The notes beneath the pieces are model-generated. The model did no database searches. It worked only from the letters and a program-made list of their open reading frames with translations, and had not been told where the DNA came from. A program made the translations under genes and the position numbers. From assembly GCF_016793595.1 (NCBI RefSeq), contig NZ_JAEULY010000004.1:372001-436000 (forward strand): 64,000 nt of DNA, given 5' to 3'. This document shows, piece by piece, positions 8,356 to 18,829 of the stretch; position 1 is the first letter of the stretch; each line of letters opens with the position of its first letter. The DNA is from Phreatobacter sp. (GTDB lineage Bacteria; Pseudomonadota; Alphaproteobacteria; Rhizobiales; Phreatobacteraceae).

Positions 8356-8931
8356 ATGACCAGGATTCTCGTCTTCTCCGGCTCGATCCGGACCGGCTCG
8401 TTCAACGCCAGGCTGGCCGCCGTGGCCGCTGCCGAACTGGCCCGGCTCGACGCCGACGTGACGCATATCTCCCTCGCCGACTATCCGATGCCGATCTACG
8501 ACGGCGACCTGGAGGCCGCCGAGGGCCAGCCGGACAATGCGCTGAAGCTCAAGCGGCATTTCTGCGCGCATCAGGGCATCCTCATCGTCAGCCCGGAATA
8601 CAATGCCGGCGTGACGCCGCTGCTGAAGAACACGATCGACTGGGTCAGCCGCGTGCGCGAACAGGGCGAGCCGCCGCTGGCCGCCTATCACGACCGCGTC
8701 TTCGCGGTCTGCTCGGCCTCGCCGGGCGGCTTCGGCGGCATCCGTTCGCAGATCGCCGTGCGCCAGTCGCTGTCGCTGGGCTGCGGCGCCCTGGTCATCC
8801 CCGAGACCTGCACGGTGTCGGCCGCACACCAGGCCTTTGACGAATCCGGCAATCTGAAAGATGAGCGGACCCGCGGCACGCTCACCACCTGCTGCAAATC
8901 CCTGATCGACAAGGCCCGGACGCTGACCTGA
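8356..8931 (+). CDS. NADPH-dependent FMN reductase family protein
   Basis: 191-residue flavodoxin-like reductase. The FMN phosphate-binding loop is GSIRTGSFN (about residues 9-17), and the family hallmark [18 protein letters not shown] (about 80-97) is intact. Such enzymes reduce FMN, quinones or azo compounds with NAD(P)H in the cytoplasm. It overlaps pyrF by one nucleotide (TGATG), so the two are co-transcribed and probably translationally coupled. The physiological acceptor is not apparent. Confidence 0.87.
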   Translation: MTRILVFSGSIRTGSFNARLAAVAAAELARLDADVTHISLADYPMPIYDGDLEAAEGQPDNALKLKRHFCAHQGILIVSPEYNAGVTPLLKNTIDWVSRVREQGEPPLAAYHDRVFAVCSASPGGFGGIRSQIAVRQSLSLGCGALVIPETCTVSAAHQAFDESGNLKDERTRGTLTTCCKSLIDKARTLT

Positions 8932-9647
8932 TGACGCCGACCGCCAATTTCGACCCGCGCGAGAAGCTGTTCGTCGCGCTCGACCTTCCGAGCGTCAACG
9001 ATGCCGAGAAACTGGTCGCCACCCTCGGCGACACGGTCAGCCACTACAAGATCGGCTACCGGCTGGGCTATGCGGGTGGCCTCGGCTTCGGCCGCGAACT
9101 GGCGGCTGCCGGCAAGACCGTCTTCTTCGACCTCAAGCTGCACGACATCGACAACACCGTGCGCGAGGGCGTCGCCTCCATCGCCGAGGCCGGCGCGCAT
9201 TTCCTCACGGTCCACGCCTATCCGCAGACCATGCGGGCAGCCGTGGCCGGCCGCGAGGGATCCGGGCTGAAGCTCCTCGCCGTCACCATCCTCACCTCAT
9301 GGAACGACATCGACTGCGCCGAGGCGGGCTATGCCGGCACGGTCGCGACGCTCGTTCCCGCCAAGGCGCAGCAAGCGGTTGCGCTCGGGATCGACGGCAT
9401 CGTCTGTTCGGCGATGGAGACACAGGCGCTGCGTGCGGCCGGCATCCGCGAACATATCGACCTCGTGACACCGGGCATCCGCCCCGCCGGGGCCGATGCC
9501 GGCGATCAGAAGCGCGTGGTGACGCCGCGCGATGCCATCCGCGGCGGCGCGACGCGCCTCGTCGTCGGCCGGCCGATCACGGCCGCCGCCGACCCGGTCT
9601 TCGTCGCCAACGCAATTTTGAACGACATAGCCGCCGCGCAGGCGTAA
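8931..9647 (+). CDS. pyrF: Orotidine 5'-phosphate decarboxylase
   Basis: 238-residue OMP decarboxylase, which makes UMP in the last step of de novo pyrimidine synthesis. The catalytic array D67-x-K69-x-x-D72 lies in [12 protein letters not shown], with D18 and K40 at the expected upstream positions and a phosphate-binding LVVGRPIT near the C-terminus. The start overlaps the stop of the FMN reductase gene. Confidence 0.96.
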   Translation: MTPTANFDPREKLFVALDLPSVNDAEKLVATLGDTVSHYKIGYRLGYAGGLGFGRELAAAGKTVFFDLKLHDIDNTVREGVASIAEAGAHFLTVHAYPQTMRAAVAGREGSGLKLLAVTILTSWNDIDCAEAGYAGTVATLVPAKAQQAVALGIDGIVCSAMETQALRAAGIREHIDLVTPGIRPAGADAGDQKRVVTPRDAIRGGATRLVVGRPITAAADPVFVANAILNDIAAAQA

Positions 9648-9742
9648 ATGGTTCTTAACATTTGCGATGCGATAACTATGTTTGCCCCGCATTCAACCCA
9701 GCCGCCATTTTCAAGCCGGCGGCCGTGATGAAAGGCGTGTCC

Positions 9743-10066
9743 ATGAAGCGGCCTAACGCCCCTCGTCGACTGAGCACGATCGAAACGCTGCTGACCGCCA
9801 TTATCGGCGTCGGCGGTGGGATCATCCTGTCGCTCTACAGCTTCGTCCAGCTGCGCACCGCGTGGATGGAGGGAACGGTCGCGTTCGGCGGACGCAACGC
9901 CATCGACCTGGATTACGAGTCCGAACCGCTGAGCTATATTGTCGCGATGTCGGCACTCTATCCGGCCGCGATCGTCTGCGGCATCGGCCTTGCCATCGCC
10001 AGCGCCGTCATCCTGATGCGCCAGCGCGAGCTCGCCCGCCAGAAATCCCTGCGCAAGAGCTCCTGA
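9743..10066 (+). CDS. Small two-helix membrane protein, hypothetical
   Basis: 107-residue protein with a basic N-terminus, two transmembrane helices (about residues 17-40 and 73-95) and a short Arg/Lys-rich C-terminal tail, so both ends are predicted cytoplasmic. No known family recognised. ATG 9743 is preferred because AAAGG lies 7 nt before it; an in-frame ATG at 9728 is possible. It lies between pyrF and sppA on the same strand. Confidence 0.6.
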   Translation: MKRPNAPRRLSTIETLLTAIIGVGGGIILSLYSFVQLRTAWMEGTVAFGGRNAIDLDYESEPLSYIVAMSALYPAAIVCGIGLAIASAVILMRQRELARQKSLRKSS

Positions 10067-10188
10067 GCTCACCCAAGGAATCCAGACGCAGGGCGGCGCC
10101 GGCCGCCCATGCTTGCGTTCGCGGCTGACGGGGGCTACCTCAGGCGGCTCGCGGCCGGGTTCGCGCCGCCACGCCGGATGAGGAGCCC

Positions 10189-11160
10189 ATGCCGCTCGAA
10201 GCCGATGCCGTCCTCGATCGTCGTCTGTTGCGCCGGAAGCTGACCTTCTGGCGCGTCGTCGCTGTGCTGGTCGCGGTCGCCGGGCTGTCGGTCGCCGGCT
10301 ATTTCGGCGCACAGCGCTTCGGCGTGCTGCCCGGCGCGCAGCATGTCGCACGCATCGAAGTCCGCGGCGTGATCGGCTCCAGCGCGGACACGGTCCGGAC
10401 CATCGAGGCCATCGGCCGCAACGCCAATGTCCGCGCGCTCGTCGTGACCATCGATTCCCCCGGCGGCACGGTCGCGGGCTCGGAGGCGCTCCATACGGCG
10501 ATACGCCGCGTCGCCGCCGTGAAGCCGACGGTTGCGGTCGTCGAGGGCACGGCCGCCTCGGGCGGCTATATCGCGGCGCTTGCCACCGATCACATCGTGA
10601 CCCGCGAGACCTCCATCACCGGTTCGATCGGCGTCATCGCCCAGTTCCCCAACGTGGCGCGGCTCCTCGAGACCTGGGGCGTGCGGGTCGAGGCGATCCG
10701 CTCCGCTCCGCTGAAGGCGGCGCCGAGCGGCGTCGAGCCGACCAGCCCCGAGGCGCTCGCCGCCGTGCGCGAGATCGTCACCGACAGCTACGGCTGGTTC
10801 CAGCGCCTCGTGAAGGACCGGCGCGGCCTGTCGGACGAGGAGGTCCGGGTTGTTTCGGACGGGCGCATCTTCATCGGCCGCCGCGCGCAGGAACTGAAAT
10901 TGATCGACCGGATCGGCGGCGAGACCGAGGCACGCGCCTGGCTCGCGACCCGCGGCGTGCCGACCACCATGGCGATCCGCCTCTATCGCCCGACCCGGCA
11001 GGGCAATCTCTCGCTGCTGACCTCGATGACCGCCCATGCGATCGAGGCCGCAGGCCTTGCCGACTGGGCGGAGCGGCTGCGTGCTTCGAGCATCGCCACT
11101 CAGGTCGAACGTTCGGCGCTTGACGGTCTCCTGGCCGTCTGGCAGCCTCCAACCCCATGA
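10189..11160 (+). CDS. sppA: Signal peptide peptidase SppA, 36K type
   Basis: 323-residue membrane-anchored serine protease that degrades cleaved signal peptides. One N-terminal membrane helix (about residues 22-45) is followed by a ClpP/crotonase-like domain. The Ser/Lys dyad is visible: S124 in [11 protein letters not shown] and K176 in [22 protein letters not shown] is also typical. This is the short, single-domain form. GAGGAG precedes the ATG by 3 nt. ihfB follows 49 nt later, an order common in Hyphomicrobiales. Confidence 0.93.
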   Translation: MPLEADAVLDRRLLRRKLTFWRVVAVLVAVAGLSVAGYFGAQRFGVLPGAQHVARIEVRGVIGSSADTVRTIEAIGRNANVRALVVTIDSPGGTVAGSEALHTAIRRVAAVKPTVAVVEGTAASGGYIAALATDHIVTRETSITGSIGVIAQFPNVARLLETWGVRVEAIRSAPLKAAPSGVEPTSPEALAAVREIVTDSYGWFQRLVKDRRGLSDEEVRVVSDGRIFIGRRAQELKLIDRIGGETEARAWLATRGVPTTMAIRLYRPTRQGNLSLLTSMTAHAIEAAGLADWAERLRASSIATQVERSALDGLLAVWQPPTP

Positions 11161-11209
11161 TCCATTTCAAGAAATCGATGTCGGCGCGGGCCGACGCTGG
11201 AACTGCGCG

Positions 11210-11494
11210 ATGATCAAATCCGAACTCGTCCAGAAGATCGCCGAACAGAATCCGCAACTCTATCAGCGCGATGTCGAGAACATCGTGAATGCGATCCTCG
11301 ACGAGATCGTCGCCGCCCTCGCGCGCGGCGACCGGGTCGAGCTGCGCGGCTTCGGCGCCTTCTCCGTCAAGGCGCGGAACGCGCGTGTCGGCCGCAACCC
11401 GCGCACGGGCGCGCATGTGGCCGTCGAGGACAAGGTCGTGCCCTTCTTCAAGACGGGCAAGGAAATGCGCGAGCGACTGAACAAGGGCGCGTGA
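11210..11494 (+). CDS. ihfB: Integration host factor subunit beta
   Basis: 94-residue DNA-bending protein of the HU/IHF family, the beta subunit of IHF. The signature [21 protein letters not shown], including the minor-groove-intercalating Pro in RNPRTG, is complete, and the [12 protein letters not shown] end is typical. Start [15 protein letters not shown] matches IhfB better than HU. It overlaps the next gene at GTGA (11491-11494). Confidence 0.93.
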   Translation: MIKSELVQKIAEQNPQLYQRDVENIVNAILDEIVAALARGDRVELRGFGAFSVKARNARVGRNPRTGAHVAVEDKVVPFFKTGKEMRERLNKGA

Positions 11495-11859
11495 CCATGC
11501 TGAAGCGCATCGTCAACTGGCTGGTCCTGCTGCCGATCGCCATCATCAGCGTGGTGATCGCGGTCGCCAATCGCGCGTCGGTCACCGTCTCGCTCGACCC
11601 GTTCGGCCGCGAACTGTCGCCGCTCTCCTTCACCGCGCCGCTCTTCGCCGTCGTACTGCTCGCCATGATCCTCGGCGTCGTCATCGGCGGCTTCGCGGTG
11701 TGGTGGAAACAGGGCCGCTACCGCAAGCGCTGCCGGCAGGCCGAAAGCGAGCTCGCCACCGCCCGGGCGGACGCCGATCGCCTGCGGCAGGAACTCGGGC
11801 GCGGCGCGACCGAGACCTCTGGCGGCCCCCTCGCCTTCTTCAACCGCCCCGCGGCCTGA
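11491..11859 (+). CDS. LapA-domain (DUF1049) membrane protein
   Basis: 122-residue protein with two membrane helices (about residues 8-27 and 47-71) separated by a short periplasmic loop, then a cytoplasmic coiled coil and tail. This is the LapA/DUF1049 layout, a family linked to envelope assembly. A GTG start at 11491 overlaps the ihfB stop; an ATG at 11497 is an equally good alternative. The ihfB-lapA order suggests one operon. Confidence 0.8.
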   Translation: MTMLKRIVNWLVLLPIAIISVVIAVANRASVTVSLDPFGRELSPLSFTAPLFAVVLLAMILGVVIGGFAVWWKQGRYRKRCRQAESELATARADADRLRQELGRGATETSGGPLAFFNRPAA

Positions 11860-11866
11860 TTCCCCC

Positions 11867-12826
11867 ATGCGTATCGTCAATGCCGGCGAGGTTGCCGCCG
11901 CCCTCACCTATCCCGCGCTCGTGGACGCGCTGGCGGATGCCTTTCGCGGCGAGGTGACGGTGCCGCTGCGCCATCATCACCGCATCGCGCAGCCGGACGG
12001 CATCCCGGAAGCGATGCTGCTGCTGATGCCGGCCTGGACGGCGGCCGGCGACAACGCCTATGTCGGCACCAAGATCGTCTCGGTCTATCCCGGCAACGGC
12101 GCGAAGAACCTGCCGTCGATCTATGGCAGCTACATCCTCGCCAGCGGCGAGACGGGCGCACCGCTCGCCGTCCTCGACGGAACCGCCCTCACCGTGTGGC
12201 GCACGGCCTGCGCGAGCGCGCTCGCCTCGCGCTATCTGTCGCGCAAGGACGCCTCGCGCATGGTGATGGTCGGCGCGGGCGCGCTCGCGCCGCACCTGAT
12301 CCGCGCGCACGCCGCCGTCCGGCCGATCCGCCACGTGACGATCTGGAACCGGTCGCGGGACAAGGCGGCCGCCCTCGTCGAGGGGCTCGAAGGCACCCTG
12401 CCGGGTGTCACCTTCACGGCCGCCAGCAATCTTCGGGGCGCGGTGGCCGAAGCCGACATCGTCACCTGCGCGACCATTTCAGCCGAGCCGATCATCGACG
12501 GCACCTGGCTGAAACCGGGCGCGCATGTCGATCTCGTCGGCGGCTACACACCGACCATGCGCGAAGCGGACGATGCGGCCGTCCGCCGCGCCAGCCTGTT
12601 CGTCGATACCCGCACCGGCGGGCTCAAGGAAGCCGGCGACCTCGTCGATCCGATCAGGCGCGGCATCATTTCGGAAGCCGATGTGAAGGCAGACCTGTTC
12701 GACCTGACCCGTGGCATCCATGGCGGCCGCGCATCGGCCGACGAGATCACCCTGTTCAAGTCCGTCGGCACGGCGCTCGAAGACCTCGCCGCCGCCATGC
12801 TGGTGTGGCGCTCGCTGCCAGTTTAA
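11867..12826 (+). CDS. Ornithine cyclodeaminase / mu-crystallin family protein
   Basis: 319-residue NAD(P)-dependent enzyme of the OCD/mu-crystallin family. The Rossmann fingerprint is VMVGAGALAPHLI (about residues 135-147), and the family segments YVGTKIVSVYPGN (K near 69) and the cofactor-side WRTACASALAS are visible. Members include ornithine cyclodeaminase, alanine dehydrogenase and ketimine reductases, so the substrate is open. It sits between lapA and trpF on the same strand. No clear ribosome binding site precedes the ATG. Confidence 0.85.
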   Translation: MRIVNAGEVAAALTYPALVDALADAFRGEVTVPLRHHHRIAQPDGIPEAMLLLMPAWTAAGDNAYVGTKIVSVYPGNGAKNLPSIYGSYILASGETGAPLAVLDGTALTVWRTACASALASRYLSRKDASRMVMVGAGALAPHLIRAHAAVRPIRHVTIWNRSRDKAAALVEGLEGTLPGVTFTAASNLRGAVAEADIVTCATISAEPIIDGTWLKPGAHVDLVGGYTPTMREADDAAVRRASLFVDTRTGGLKEAGDLVDPIRRGIISEADVKADLFDLTRGIHGGRASADEITLFKSVGTALEDLAAAMLVWRSLPV

Positions 12827-12835
12827 ATCACGGCC

Positions 12836-13498
12836 ATGCCCCTGCTGGTCAAAATCTGCGGCATCACCACGATGGCCGCCATGGATGCTGCGCTCGACGC
12901 GGGCGCGGACATGGTCGGCGTCGTGTTCTTCCCGAAGAGCCCGCGCAACGTGTCGCTGGCGACCGGCTGCACGCTGGCAGGGCGAACCTGCGGCCGGGCC
13001 GGCGTGGTGGCGCTGACCGTCGACCCTGACGACGATTTCCTCGCCGCCATCGCCGCGAACCTCAAGCCGGACCTCGTGCAGTTGCATGGCCACGAGACGC
13101 CCGAGCGGGTCGCCGATATCAGGGAGCGGTTCAAGCTGCGGGTGATGAAGGCCATCGGCGTCGCCGAGGCCGCCGATCTCGCCGCGATACCGGCCTATGC
13201 CGCCGTGTCCGACATGCTGCTGGTGGACGCCAAACCGCCGAAGACGGCCGAGGCCCTGCCCGGCGGCAACGGCCTGACCTTCGACTGGCGGCTGGTCGCC
13301 GGCCTTGACCCCGGGCGCCCCGTCATGCTTTCGGGAGGCCTTCATGCCGGCAATGTCGCGGAAGCGATCCGTCTGACCCGCCTTTCGGGCGTTGACGTGT
13401 CCTCCGGCGTCGAAAGCAGGCCGGGCGTCAAGGACCCCGACAAGATCAGGGCCTTCGTGGCCGCAGCCCGCGCGAGCGTCGCTGAGGGAGACAGGTGA
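12836..13498 (+). CDS. trpF: Phosphoribosylanthranilate isomerase
   Basis: 220-residue TIM-barrel enzyme of tryptophan synthesis that rearranges PRA to CdRP. The catalytic Cys is in VKICGIT (C8), with the general-acid Asp in LLVDAKPP (about 130); [12 protein letters not shown] and GVDVSSGVE form the phosphate site. Its stop overlaps the trpB start (TGATG). Nothing resembling a leader peptide or attenuator is visible upstream. Confidence 0.96.
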   Translation: MPLLVKICGITTMAAMDAALDAGADMVGVVFFPKSPRNVSLATGCTLAGRTCGRAGVVALTVDPDDDFLAAIAANLKPDLVQLHGHETPERVADIRERFKLRVMKAIGVAEAADLAAIPAYAAVSDMLLVDAKPPKTAEALPGGNGLTFDWRLVAGLDPGRPVMLSGGLHAGNVAEAIRLTRLSGVDVSSGVESRPGVKDPDKIRAFVAAARASVAEGDR

Positions 13499-14715
13499 TG
13501 AACGCTCCGGCGAGACCCAATTCGCTCCGGTCCGGGCCCGACAAGGACGGCAAGTTCGGCATCTATGGCGGCCGTTTCGTCGCCGAGACGCTGATGCCCA
13601 ATATCCTCGCGCTGGAGAAGGCCTATAACGAGGCCAAGGCCGACCCCGCCTATGCGGCGGAGATGGCCGGGCACCTGACGCACTATGTCGGCCGCCCCTC
13701 GCCGCTCTATTTCGCCGAGCGGCTGACCGAGCATCTCGGCGGCGCGAAAATCTACCTGAAGCGCGAGGAGCTGAACCACACCGGCTCGCACAAGGTGAAC
13801 AACGTCCTCGGCCAGATCCTGCTCGCCCGCCGCATGGGCAAGAAGCGGATCATCGCCGAGACGGGCGCCGGCCAGCATGGCGTCGCGACCGCGACGCTCT
13901 GCGCCCGGTTCGGGCTCGAATGCATCGTCTATATGGGCGCGGTGGACGTCGCCCGGCAGGCGCCTAACGTGTTCCGCATGAAGATGCTGGGCGCGACCGT
14001 CATTCCCGTGCAGTCCGGCGCGAAGACGCTCAAGGACGCCATGAACGAGGCGCTCCGCGACTGGGTGACCAACGTCGAGACGACGTTCTACTGCATCGGC
14101 ACCGTGGCCGGTCCGCACCCCTATCCGTCCATGGTGCGCGATTTCCAGTCGATCATCGGCGACGAGACGCGCGAGCAGATGCAGGCCGCCGAAGGCCGAC
14201 TGCCCGACAGCCTGCTCGCCTGCGTCGGCGGCGGCTCCAACGCCATCGGCCTGTTCCACCCGTTCCTCGACGACCCCTCGGTGGAAATCTACGGCGTCGA
14301 GGCGGCTGGCCACGGCCTCGACAAGCTGCACGCCGCCTCGATTTCGGGTGGCCGCCCCGGCGTCCTGCACGGCAACCGCACCTATCTGCTGATGGACGAG
14401 GATGGCCAGATCCAGGAAGGCCATTCGATCTCGGCCGGCCTCGACTATCCCGGCATCGGGCCCGAGCATTCCTGGCTGAACGATGTCGGCCGGGTGAAAT
14501 ATCTCTCCGCCACCGACGACGAGGCGCTGGAGGCCTTCCAGCTCCTGTCAAAGATCGAGGGCATCATTCCGGCGCTGGAAAGCGCCCATGCGCTCGCCAA
14601 GGTCACCGAACTGGCTCCGAAGAAGCCGAAGGACCATCTGATGGTCGTCAATCTCTCCGGCCGGGGCGACAAGGACGTGCCGCAGGTCGCTGAAATGCTG
14701 GGAACCTCGCTGTGA
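13498..14715 (+). CDS. trpB: Tryptophan synthase beta chain
   Basis: 405-residue PLP enzyme joining indole and serine to tryptophan. The Schiff-base Lys is K99 in HTGSHKVNN, and the PLP-phosphate loop GGGSNAIG is present. The ATG at 13498 overlaps the trpF stop and has GAGGGAG upstream. trpA follows with a four-base GTGA overlap, so TrpB and TrpA are made in equal amounts for the alpha2-beta2 complex. Confidence 0.97.
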   Translation: MNAPARPNSLRSGPDKDGKFGIYGGRFVAETLMPNILALEKAYNEAKADPAYAAEMAGHLTHYVGRPSPLYFAERLTEHLGGAKIYLKREELNHTGSHKVNNVLGQILLARRMGKKRIIAETGAGQHGVATATLCARFGLECIVYMGAVDVARQAPNVFRMKMLGATVIPVQSGAKTLKDAMNEALRDWVTNVETTFYCIGTVAGPHPYPSMVRDFQSIIGDETREQMQAAEGRLPDSLLACVGGGSNAIGLFHPFLDDPSVEIYGVEAAGHGLDKLHAASISGGRPGVLHGNRTYLLMDEDGQIQEGHSISAGLDYPGIGPEHSWLNDVGRVKYLSATDDEALEAFQLLSKIEGIIPALESAHALAKVTELAPKKPKDHLMVVNLSGRGDKDVPQVAEMLGTSL

Positions 14716-15548
14716 GCACCCGTATCGACACCCGCTTCGCCGCGCTGGCCCGCGAAGGCCGCGCCGGCCTCGTCACCTATGTCATGGCCGGCGACCCCGA
14801 CCGCGAGACGGCGCGCGCCATCATGAAGGCCCTGCCGGGCGCCGGCGCCGACGTAATCGAGTTCGGCATGCCCTTCACCGATCCGATGGCGGACGGCCCG
14901 TCCGTGCAGGCGGCGGGCCTGCGCTCGCTCCATGGCGGCCAGACGCTGAGGAAGACGCTGGAGGATGTTGCCGCGTTCCGCGAAGGCGACCGGGACACGC
15001 CCATCGTCCTGATGGGCTATTACAACCCGATCTACATCTACGGCGTCGAGAAATTCCTCGCCGATGCCAAGACCGCCGGGATCGACGGCCTGATCGTGGT
15101 CGACCTGCCCCCCGAGGAAGACGCCGAGCTCTGCCTGCCGGCGCTGAAGGCGGGCCTCAATTTCATCCGCCTCGCCACCCCGACCACGGACGAGAAGCGC
15201 CTGCCGACGGTGCTCGGCAACACATCGGGCTTCGTCTATTACGTCTCGATCACCGGCATCACGGGCGCTGCCACCCCGGACTTCGGCAAGACCTCCGAGG
15301 CTGTCGCTCGCATCAAGAAGCACACCGACCTGCCCGTGGCGGTCGGCTTCGGGGTGAAGAACGCCGATCACGCGCGCGCGGTCGCGCGCGGGGCGGACGC
15401 CGTCGTCGTCGGCTCGGCGCTTGTCGATGCGGTGAAGACCTCGCTCGATGGCGATGGCCGGGCGACCGGCCGCACGGTCGGGGCCGTTTCGGATCTCGTC
15501 GCCTCGCTCGCCGCGGGCGTGCGCGGCGCGCGGCAGGCCGCCGAATAG
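14712..15548 (+). CDS. trpA: Tryptophan synthase alpha chain
   Basis: 278-residue TIM barrel that cleaves indole-3-glycerol phosphate and channels indole to TrpB. Catalytic E50 and D61 are in [13 protein letters not shown], and [11 protein letters not shown] and the [11 protein letters not shown] phosphate-binding loop are intact. It starts at a GTG overlapping the trpB stop codon. accD follows 85 nt later, the usual trpFBA-accD-folC order in alphaproteobacteria. Confidence 0.97.
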   Translation: MSTRIDTRFAALAREGRAGLVTYVMAGDPDRETARAIMKALPGAGADVIEFGMPFTDPMADGPSVQAAGLRSLHGGQTLRKTLEDVAAFREGDRDTPIVLMGYYNPIYIYGVEKFLADAKTAGIDGLIVVDLPPEEDAELCLPALKAGLNFIRLATPTTDEKRLPTVLGNTSGFVYYVSITGITGAATPDFGKTSEAVARIKKHTDLPVAVGFGVKNADHARAVARGADAVVVGSALVDAVKTSLDGDGRATGRTVGAVSDLVASLAAGVRGARQAAE

Positions 15549-15633
15549 GCGCATCGCCGAACAAAGGCCGCCTTTCAGCGGCATCTGGCATTTTCAACGC
15601 ATATCGATTTCTTCCGCCTTCGGAGACCGAGCC

Positions 15634-16533
15634 ATGAACTGGATCACCGACGTTCTTCCTCCGAAGATCCGCTCGTTCCTGAAGCGGGACACACCGGAGA
15701 ACCTGTGGATCAAATGCCCGGAGACCGGGCAGATGGTGTTCCACAAGGACCTGGAGACCAACCTCTTCGTCATCCCCGGCTCGGGCGTGCACATGCGCAT
15801 GGGCTCGACGGCGCGGCTGAAATCGGTCTTCGACAACGGCACCTGGATCGACGTGTCGCTGCCCGAAGCGCCCATCGACCCGCTGAAATTCCGCGACGAG
15901 AAGCGCTATGTCGACCGCCTGAAGGATGCCAAGGCGAAAACCGGCCTGCCCGACGCCATCAAGGTCGGCTACGGCAAGCTCGACGGCCTCGGTGTGACGG
16001 TCGCCGTGCAGGACATGGACTTCATGGCGGGGTCGCTCGGCACGGCCGCGGGCGAGGCCATTGTGCGCGGCATGATGACAGCGGTCGAGAAGAAGACGCC
16101 CTTCATCATCTTCACGGCCTCGGGCGGCGCGCGCATGCAGGAAGGCATCCTGTCGCTGATGCAGATGCCGCGCACGACGGCGGGCGTGCAGGCGCTGCGC
16201 GACAACAAGCTGCCCTATATCGTCGTGCTGACCAATCCGACCACTGGCGGCGTCACGGCGAGCTACGCCATGCTCGGCGACGTGCACATTGCCGAGCCCG
16301 GCGCGCTGATCGGCTTCGCCGGCCCGCGCGTCATCGAGCAGACCATTCGCGAAAAGCTGCCCGAGGGTTTCCAGCGCGCCGAATATCTCAAGGACCACGG
16401 CATGGTCGACATGGTGGTTCACCGCCACGACATGCGCGACACGCTGGCGCGGCTCTGCCGGGTGCTGACCAAGGCGCCGCCGAAGGCCGTCGAGGCACCC
16501 GCGCCGTCCACGGAGGTCGCGGTCGCCGGTTGA
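15634..16533 (+). CDS. accD: Acetyl-CoA carboxylase carboxyltransferase subunit beta
   Basis: 299-residue carboxyltransferase beta subunit, which with AccA transfers CO2 from carboxybiotin to acetyl-CoA for fatty acid synthesis. The crotonase-like core includes [19 protein letters not shown] and [13 protein letters not shown]. The N-terminal zinc ribbon of E. coli AccD is degenerate: only C28 (WIKCPETG) of the four cysteines remains and the second pair is replaced by [13 protein letters not shown] believe this is common in Hyphomicrobiales. GGAGA precedes the ATG at 15634. Confidence 0.96.
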   Translation: MNWITDVLPPKIRSFLKRDTPENLWIKCPETGQMVFHKDLETNLFVIPGSGVHMRMGSTARLKSVFDNGTWIDVSLPEAPIDPLKFRDEKRYVDRLKDAKAKTGLPDAIKVGYGKLDGLGVTVAVQDMDFMAGSLGTAAGEAIVRGMMTAVEKKTPFIIFTASGGARMQEGILSLMQMPRTTAGVQALRDNKLPYIVVLTNPTTGGVTASYAMLGDVHIAEPGALIGFAGPRVIEQTIREKLPEGFQRAEYLKDHGMVDMVVHRHDMRDTLARLCRVLTKAPPKAVEAPAPSTEVAVAG

Positions 16534-16585
16534 GACCGGCGACGCCCGGCTCGCCGTCCCTCTTTCGTCCGTTCCGGCCTGACAC

Positions 16586-17908
16586 ATGACGGTTGACGCC
16601 CCCGCCATCGCCGAAATCCTCGAGCGGCTGACCAAGCTTCACCCGAAGCTGATCGACCTGTCGCTCGATCGCATGCATGCGGCGCTGGCGCGCCTCGGCG
16701 ACCCGCACCTTGCCCTGCCGCCGGTGATCCATGTCGCCGGCACCAACGGCAAGGGCTCGACCTCCGCCTTCGCGCGCGCCTTCCTCGAAGCTTCGGGACG
16801 GACGGTTCACGTCTATTCCTCGCCGCATCTCGTGCGGTTCAACGAGCGCTTCCGCCTGGGTGCTGCCGGCGGCGGACGGCTGGTCGACGACGCGACACTC
16901 GCCGACGTGCTGCTGGAGGTCGAACGGCTGAACGAAGGCCGGCCGATCACCCAGTTCGAGATCACCACCATTGCCGGGCTGGTTCTTTTCGCGCGACACC
17001 CGGCTGATGCCGTCGTGCTGGAAGTCGGGATGGGCGGACGGTTCGACGCGACCAATGTCGTGCCGCGCCCGGCCGTTTCCGTGATCACGCCCGTTTCGAT
17101 GGATCACGCCGAGTATCTCGGCGATACGGTCGCCAAGATCGCCGGCGAGAAGGCGGGAATCCTGAAGCGTGGCCGCCCTGCGGTGATCGCGCGGCAGACG
17201 CCGGAAGCCATGGCGGCCATCGAAGCGGCAGCCGACGCGACCCGCTCGCGCCTGCTCGTCTCCGGCCTCGACTGGTTCGCGCGCCCCGAGAACGGCCGCT
17301 TCGTGTTCCAGGACGAGGACGGACTGGTCGACGCGCCGCCGCCACGGCTGCCCGGCGACCATCAGTACGAGAATGCCGGCACGGCGCTGATGGCGGTCAA
17401 GACTGCCGGCTTCCCGATTTCGGAGGCCGAGGTCGCGCGCGGCCTAGGTACCGTCGAATGGCCGGCGCGGCTGCAGCGTCTCACCGGCAACGTTGCAGGC
17501 GCCCTGCCGGACGGCGCCGAGGTCTGGCTCGACGGCGGCCACAATCCCGGCGGCGGCGAGGTTCTGGCCGAGGCGATCCGCGTCATGGATGCGCGCAACC
17601 CCCGGCCGCTGGTCATGGTAGCGGGCATGCTCTCGACCAAGGACCCGCGCGGTTTCCTCGAGCATTTCACGGGGTTCCGGCCGAAGCTGCATGCGATCCC
17701 CTTCGCCTACCCGGCGGCGCTGGGCGCGTCGGCGCTGGCCGAGGCCGCGCGCTCGCTCGGCCTCGATGCGCGGGCCGAGACAAGCCTCAAAACCGCACTG
17801 GCGGCGATCAAGGCGCAGGATTGGCCGACGCCGCCGCGCGTGCTGATCACGGGCAGCCTCTATCTCGCGGGCGAGGTGCTGGCGGCGGATGGCTGGGAGC
17901 CGCGCTGA
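16586..17908 (+). CDS. folC: Bifunctional folylpolyglutamate synthase / dihydrofolate synthase
   Basis: 440-residue Mur-ligase-family ATPase that adds glutamate to dihydropteroate and folates. The P-loop is AGTNGKGSTS (residues 51-60), followed by YSSPHLVRFNERF and EVGMGGRFDATN; the C-terminal domain begins near residue 290 with WLDGGHNPGG. Length is normal. It ends the trp-accD-folC block and converges on mgtC after 114 nt. Confidence 0.95.
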   Translation: MTVDAPAIAEILERLTKLHPKLIDLSLDRMHAALARLGDPHLALPPVIHVAGTNGKGSTSAFARAFLEASGRTVHVYSSPHLVRFNERFRLGAAGGGRLVDDATLADVLLEVERLNEGRPITQFEITTIAGLVLFARHPADAVVLEVGMGGRFDATNVVPRPAVSVITPVSMDHAEYLGDTVAKIAGEKAGILKRGRPAVIARQTPEAMAAIEAAADATRSRLLVSGLDWFARPENGRFVFQDEDGLVDAPPPRLPGDHQYENAGTALMAVKTAGFPISEAEVARGLGTVEWPARLQRLTGNVAGALPDGAEVWLDGGHNPGGGEVLAEAIRVMDARNPRPLVMVAGMLSTKDPRGFLEHFTGFRPKLHAIPFAYPAALGASALAEAARSLGLDARAETSLKTALAAIKAQDWPTPPRVLITGSLYLAGEVLAADGWEPR

Positions 17909-18022
17909 GCGTTTCGGAACTGCCCGCCGACCCGCCTCGTTGTCGCCAGAACGAAGATGCCCGCCATGCCGGTCGGGCGGGATTGCGGGTTTCGCGTGGA
18001 ACGGGAATGGCGTCGCGCGAAC

Positions 18023-18745
18023 TCAATCCGTCGTGCGCATCGACCAGGTTGCGTGGCGCACGCCCGTCAGCTTCTCCAGCGCCGCCACGACCTCGTCGAG
18101 GTCGGCGCCCTCCGCCGTTGAGGCAGCAAGCGTCACCGTCAGTTCGATCCGGTCTTCGGCCCGCTCCTCCGTCTCCGCCTCACGGACCGCGTAGTTCTTG
18201 GCGTCGAGGCGCTCCATCAACTGCTCGCGCGCCATGGGGAGCGCTTCCGGAGAGGTCGTGATCTGGATCTCGTAGGTGGCCTCCGTCGCCGTCTCGTCCA
18301 GCGGCTGGCGGTTGATGGCGTTGACCAGCGGCCGCAGCGCGGTATTGGCCGCAAGGACGAACACCGCGATCAGCAGTGCCTCGGCGATCCGGTCCGCGCC
18401 GGCCGCAGCGCCGACCGCCGCCGAACCCCAAAGCGTGGCGGCGGTGTTGAGGCCGCGGATATTCATCCCCTCCTTCATGATGACGCCCGCGCCGAGGAAA
18501 CCGATACCGGAGACGACATAGGCGAGGACATGGGCGGCCGAGACATTGCCGTTGAGCCGCATGCCGATATCGACGAAAGCAGCCGCGCCCACCGCCACGA
18601 GGACGGTCGTGCGCAGGCCGGCCGAGCGCTGGCGATACTGCCGCTCCGCGCCGATGGCCGTGCCCAGCACGAAGGCCGCGCCGAGGCTGATCAGCGAATT
18701 GACGAACTGGACGGCGTCGAAATTGGCGATGGCGGCAATGGTCAT
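18023..18745 (-). CDS. MgtC/SapB family protein
   Basis: 240-residue membrane protein of the MgtC/SapB family, linked to survival in low magnesium and acid. Four to five N-terminal helices contain the family core LGTAIGAERQ and GIGFLGAGVIMKEG; the C-terminal third (about 155-240) is a soluble ACT-like domain, as in full-length MgtC. The start at 18745 (MTIAAIANF) is preferred over an upstream ATG that would add a polar leader. It lies 84 nt downstream of mgtE on the same strand, so the pair is probably co-transcribed. Confidence 0.85.
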   Translation of the reverse strand: MTIAAIANFDAVQFVNSLISLGAAFVLGTAIGAERQYRQRSAGLRTTVLVAVGAAAFVDIGMRLNGNVSAAHVLAYVVSGIGFLGAGVIMKEGMNIRGLNTAATLWGSAAVGAAAGADRIAEALLIAVFVLAANTALRPLVNAINRQPLDETATEATYEIQITTSPEALPMAREQLMERLDAKNYAVREAETEERAEDRIELTVTLAASTAEGADLDEVVAALEKLTGVRHATWSMRTTD

Positions 18746-18829
18746 GAGCCGGCGTCTTCTGGCGGAGATCTCGGGGTGGTGCGCCCCCACGCATGGGAGC
18801 GCGCCGTTTCATGACGTCCGTGTGACGCG

